A model generated the notes under the pieces. The model had not been told where the DNA came from. It did no database searches and saw only the letters and a list, made by a program, of their open reading frames with translations. Position numbers and translations under genes: made by a program. Positions 62,704 to 64,000 of a stretch of DNA of 64,000 nt are shown piece by piece (position 1 is the first letter of the stretch; each line of letters starts with the position of its first letter). Source of the DNA: Nocardia vinacea (GTDB lineage Bacteria; Actinomycetota; Actinomycetes; Mycobacteriales; Mycobacteriaceae); contig NZ_CP109149.1 of the NCBI RefSeq assembly GCF_035920345.1, positions 3,720,001 to 3,784,000 of the forward strand, written 5' to 3'.

Positions 62704-62721
62704 TAGACCTATCGGTCGGTA
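62704..62721. promoter_or_regulatory. TetR-type operator, site 6
   Basis: TAGACCTATCGGTCGGTAC; the opposite strand reads TGTACCGACCGATAGGTCTA, almost identical to site 4 (TGTACCGACCGATTGTTCTA). Confidence 0.75.
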
Positions 62722-62802
62722 CAATCAAGGTTGGCCGCCGGACCCGCGACACAGATCGGGCTCGGCCGCAGTCGACCGGCCGAACCCGACAAAAGAGTGA
62801 AC

Positions 62803-62915
62803 CTATTTCCTGGACGCGACCTGCACGGCGGCATACGCGCCGACGTCGACGAGCAGGTCGATGCCATTGAGAAAACTCGCCTGATCTGGCTACACCCTCG
62901 CCGACTCATCGGACG
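62803..62915 (-). pseudogene. Short-chain dehydrogenase, 3' remnant
   Basis: Minus frame reads SDESARV, in-frame TAG, PDQASFLNGIDLLVDVGAYA AVQVASRK and stop at 62803. This is the family C-terminus (SDESxxxxGxDLxVDGG). About 35 residues remain. Confidence 0.4.
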
Positions 62916-63180
62916 GCCACGCGGTGGCGGTATTCGACCGGGGTGCAGCCCGCGAAGGTGCGGAAGGCGCGGCTGAAAGCGCTCGCGCTGCCGAAGCCGA
63001 CCGACATGGCGACCTCCAGGATGTTCACACCCGGCTGCGCCAATGCGACCATGGCTCGGATCAGCCTGGCCTGTACCAGGAAGTCCCGCCAAATCATGCC
63101 GGTGGCGCTGCGGAATCGTCTGCGCAGGGTGCGCTCGGAGATATTCAACGCGGCACAGACGTCCTCGGCGGCGACGGTTG
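62906..63180 (-). pseudogene. AraC-family regulator, DNA-binding domain only
   Basis: AAEDVCAALNISERTLRRRF RSATGMIWRDFLVQARLIRA MVALAQPGVNILEVAMSVGF GSASAFSRAFRTFAGCTPVE YRHRVAVR is a complete double helix-turn-helix AraC domain with its stop at 62906. No ATG with a full ligand domain upstream; the frame breaks at about 63180 where a plus-strand gene end begins. A short product from ATG 63148 (80 aa) could still be made. Confidence 0.5.
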
Positions 63181-63184
63181 CCAG

Positions 63185-63471
63185 ATGCTGTGCGGCAATG
63201 TTTCGAGTTGCTGTTCGACGAACTCGGCCTGCGCCGACCCGAGTACGTCACCACGAAAGAGCAACTGGGTGAACTGGATTCGGCCTTCGACAGTAGGCTC
63301 GGCTTCTACGGGTCCTATCTGTCGGGGGCCAAGCTGTTCCAGCAGACCACGCACGACCGAGCGCTGCATTTCGAATTCGACGATATGACCCTGCTCCGCT
63401 ACATCCGGTGGTATCTGCGGCATATCGGTGACACCGGGCAGGTGGGCGGGGATGTCGCGGCGGCCGTGTGA
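63185..63471 (+). pseudogene. 3' fragment of an unknown gene
   Basis: Plus frame reads ELLFDELGLRRPEYVTTKEQ LGELDSAFDSRLGFYGSYLS GAKLFQQTTHDRALHFEFDD MTLLRYIRWYLRHIG to the TGA at 63471. Higher GC at third positions than the opposite strand, so it is the coding side. No start and no family recognised; it meets the broken AraC gene head-on. Confidence 0.35.
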
Positions 63472-63476
63472 GCGAA

Positions 63477-64000
63477 TCAAGCAGGACCGTCGCGCAATAC
63501 GCGCTTGAGCACCTTCCCGGAAGGGGTTCTCGGCAAGGTGTCGATGCATTCGATCTCCGCGGGCACTTTGTATTTGGCCAAGCGGGTGCGACAGAAATCC
63601 TTCAGCGCCTCGGCGTCGAAGTGGCTGCCCGCACGCAACACGACGAATGCCTTCGGCACTTCGCCCCAGCGCGGATGGGGCATACCGACGACCGCCGCCT
63701 CGACGACGTCGGGGTTTTCGTACAGCACCCGCTCGACCTCCGGGGTGGCGATATTCTCCCCGCCCGAGACGATCATGTCCTTCTTGCGGTCCTCGATGTA
63801 GAGGTAGCCGTCTTCGTCGAGGCGGCCGATGTCTCCGGTGTGGAACCACCCGTTGCGCAGGGCCGAGCGGGTGGCCGCCTCGTCCCGCCAGTAGCCGGAG
63901 GTCACCTTGGGCCCCCGGATGACGATCTCGCCGAGTTGTCCGGCCGGAACACGGGTATCGCCCTCGTCGACAATGGCGACCTCGACATCGGCCACCGGGC
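63477..64000 (-). CDS. Acyl-CoA synthetase (AMP-forming), C-terminal part; continues past the window
   Basis: 174 residues seen of a ~500-residue ligase. IRGPKVTSGYWRDEAATRSA LRNGWFHTGDIGRLDEDGYL YIEDRKKDMIVSGGENIATP EVERVL contains the A8 hinge (DRKKDMI) and the GDI Asp; the C-terminal domain ends PRTPSGKVLKRVL with the catalytic Lys. Activates a carboxylic acid to its CoA ester; in context it may activate the acid released after Baeyer-Villiger opening. Confidence 0.9.
   Translation of the reverse strand, partial: PVADVEVAIVDEGDTRVPAGQLGEIVIRGPKVTSGYWRDEAATRSALRNGWFHTGDIGRLDEDGYLYIEDRKKDMIVSGGENIATPEVERVLYENPDVVEAAVVGMPHPRWGEVPKAFVVLRAGSHFDAEALKDFCRTRLAKYKVPAEIECIDTLPRTPSGKVLKRVLRDGPA

Noticed and set aside
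1..64000. CRISPR array, rRNA genes, complete prophage or complete insertion sequence
   Set aside because: No regularly spaced short repeats, no rRNA-like sequence, and only fragments of transposase and recombinase were found.

Overview
The window is a high-GC actinobacterial chromosome segment, most like Nocardia or a close relative in the Mycobacteriales. Supporting signs are an F420-type LLM flavoprotein, an MpaB-family protein, WXG100-like proteins, a bacterioferritin/Bfd pair with an IdeR-like iron box, a class III adenylate cyclase of mycobacterial type, and a gamma-resorcylate gene set matching the tsd genes of Rhodococcus jostii RHA1. Genus assignment is inference; no rRNA gene is present.

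Left part (1-7.2 kb): the 3' part of a catalase, a catalase-like peroxidase overlapping a cytochrome b561 gene, a crotonase-fold protein that lacks both catalytic glutamates, a TetR/LLM-oxidoreductase pair and a divergent old-yellow-enzyme gene.

Accessory part (8-29 kb): four direct copies of a repeat (about 85 bp core; 122 bp in two copies) lie at 8014, 12469, 19954 and 28533. They cut the region into three cargo blocks: (i) a MmyB-like regulator with a divergent alcohol dehydrogenase, plus IS110 and IlvD debris; (ii) a complete gamma-resorcylate/resorcinol catabolic cluster (IclR regulator, decarboxylase, hydroxylase, MFS transporter, maleylacetate reductase, hydroxyquinol dioxygenase); (iii) a streptogramin-resistance-type operon (SnoaL, Vat, Vgb, YciI, VOC-DUF3224) divergent from a large LuxR regulator, followed by a Tat-type FAD oxidase. 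The rightmost repeat overlaps the decayed 3' end of a serine recombinase; the leftmost abuts an aminoglycoside-phosphotransferase-like gene that lost its 5' end. This resembles a cassette array built by site-specific recombination.

Middle part (29-48 kb): a lower-GC operon of WXG-like secreted-protein candidates with a lipoprotein, then scattered regulators (TetR, GntR with a Cache-domain partner), an alcohol dehydrogenase, an alpha/beta hydrolase, a HesB-like protein, DUF5995, MpaB, NUDIX, and the bacterioferritin/Bfd iron module, interspersed with pseudogenes (LysR and others).

Right part (48-64 kb): nitronate monooxygenase, adenylate cyclase, then a large catabolic gene set: enoyl-CoA hydratase, three SDRs, TetR, cyclase, two SnoaL paralogues, Baeyer-Villiger-type monooxygenase, CMD-family protein, amidohydrolase (frameshifted), P450, ferredoxin, ferredoxin reductase and an acyl-CoA synthetase cut by the window end. 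Six intergenic regions here carry the same TetR-type palindrome (ACCGACCGRTNGGTC-like), defining a single regulon that probably oxidises a cyclic substrate to a ketone, opens it by Baeyer-Villiger oxidation and channels it to CoA-dependent degradation.
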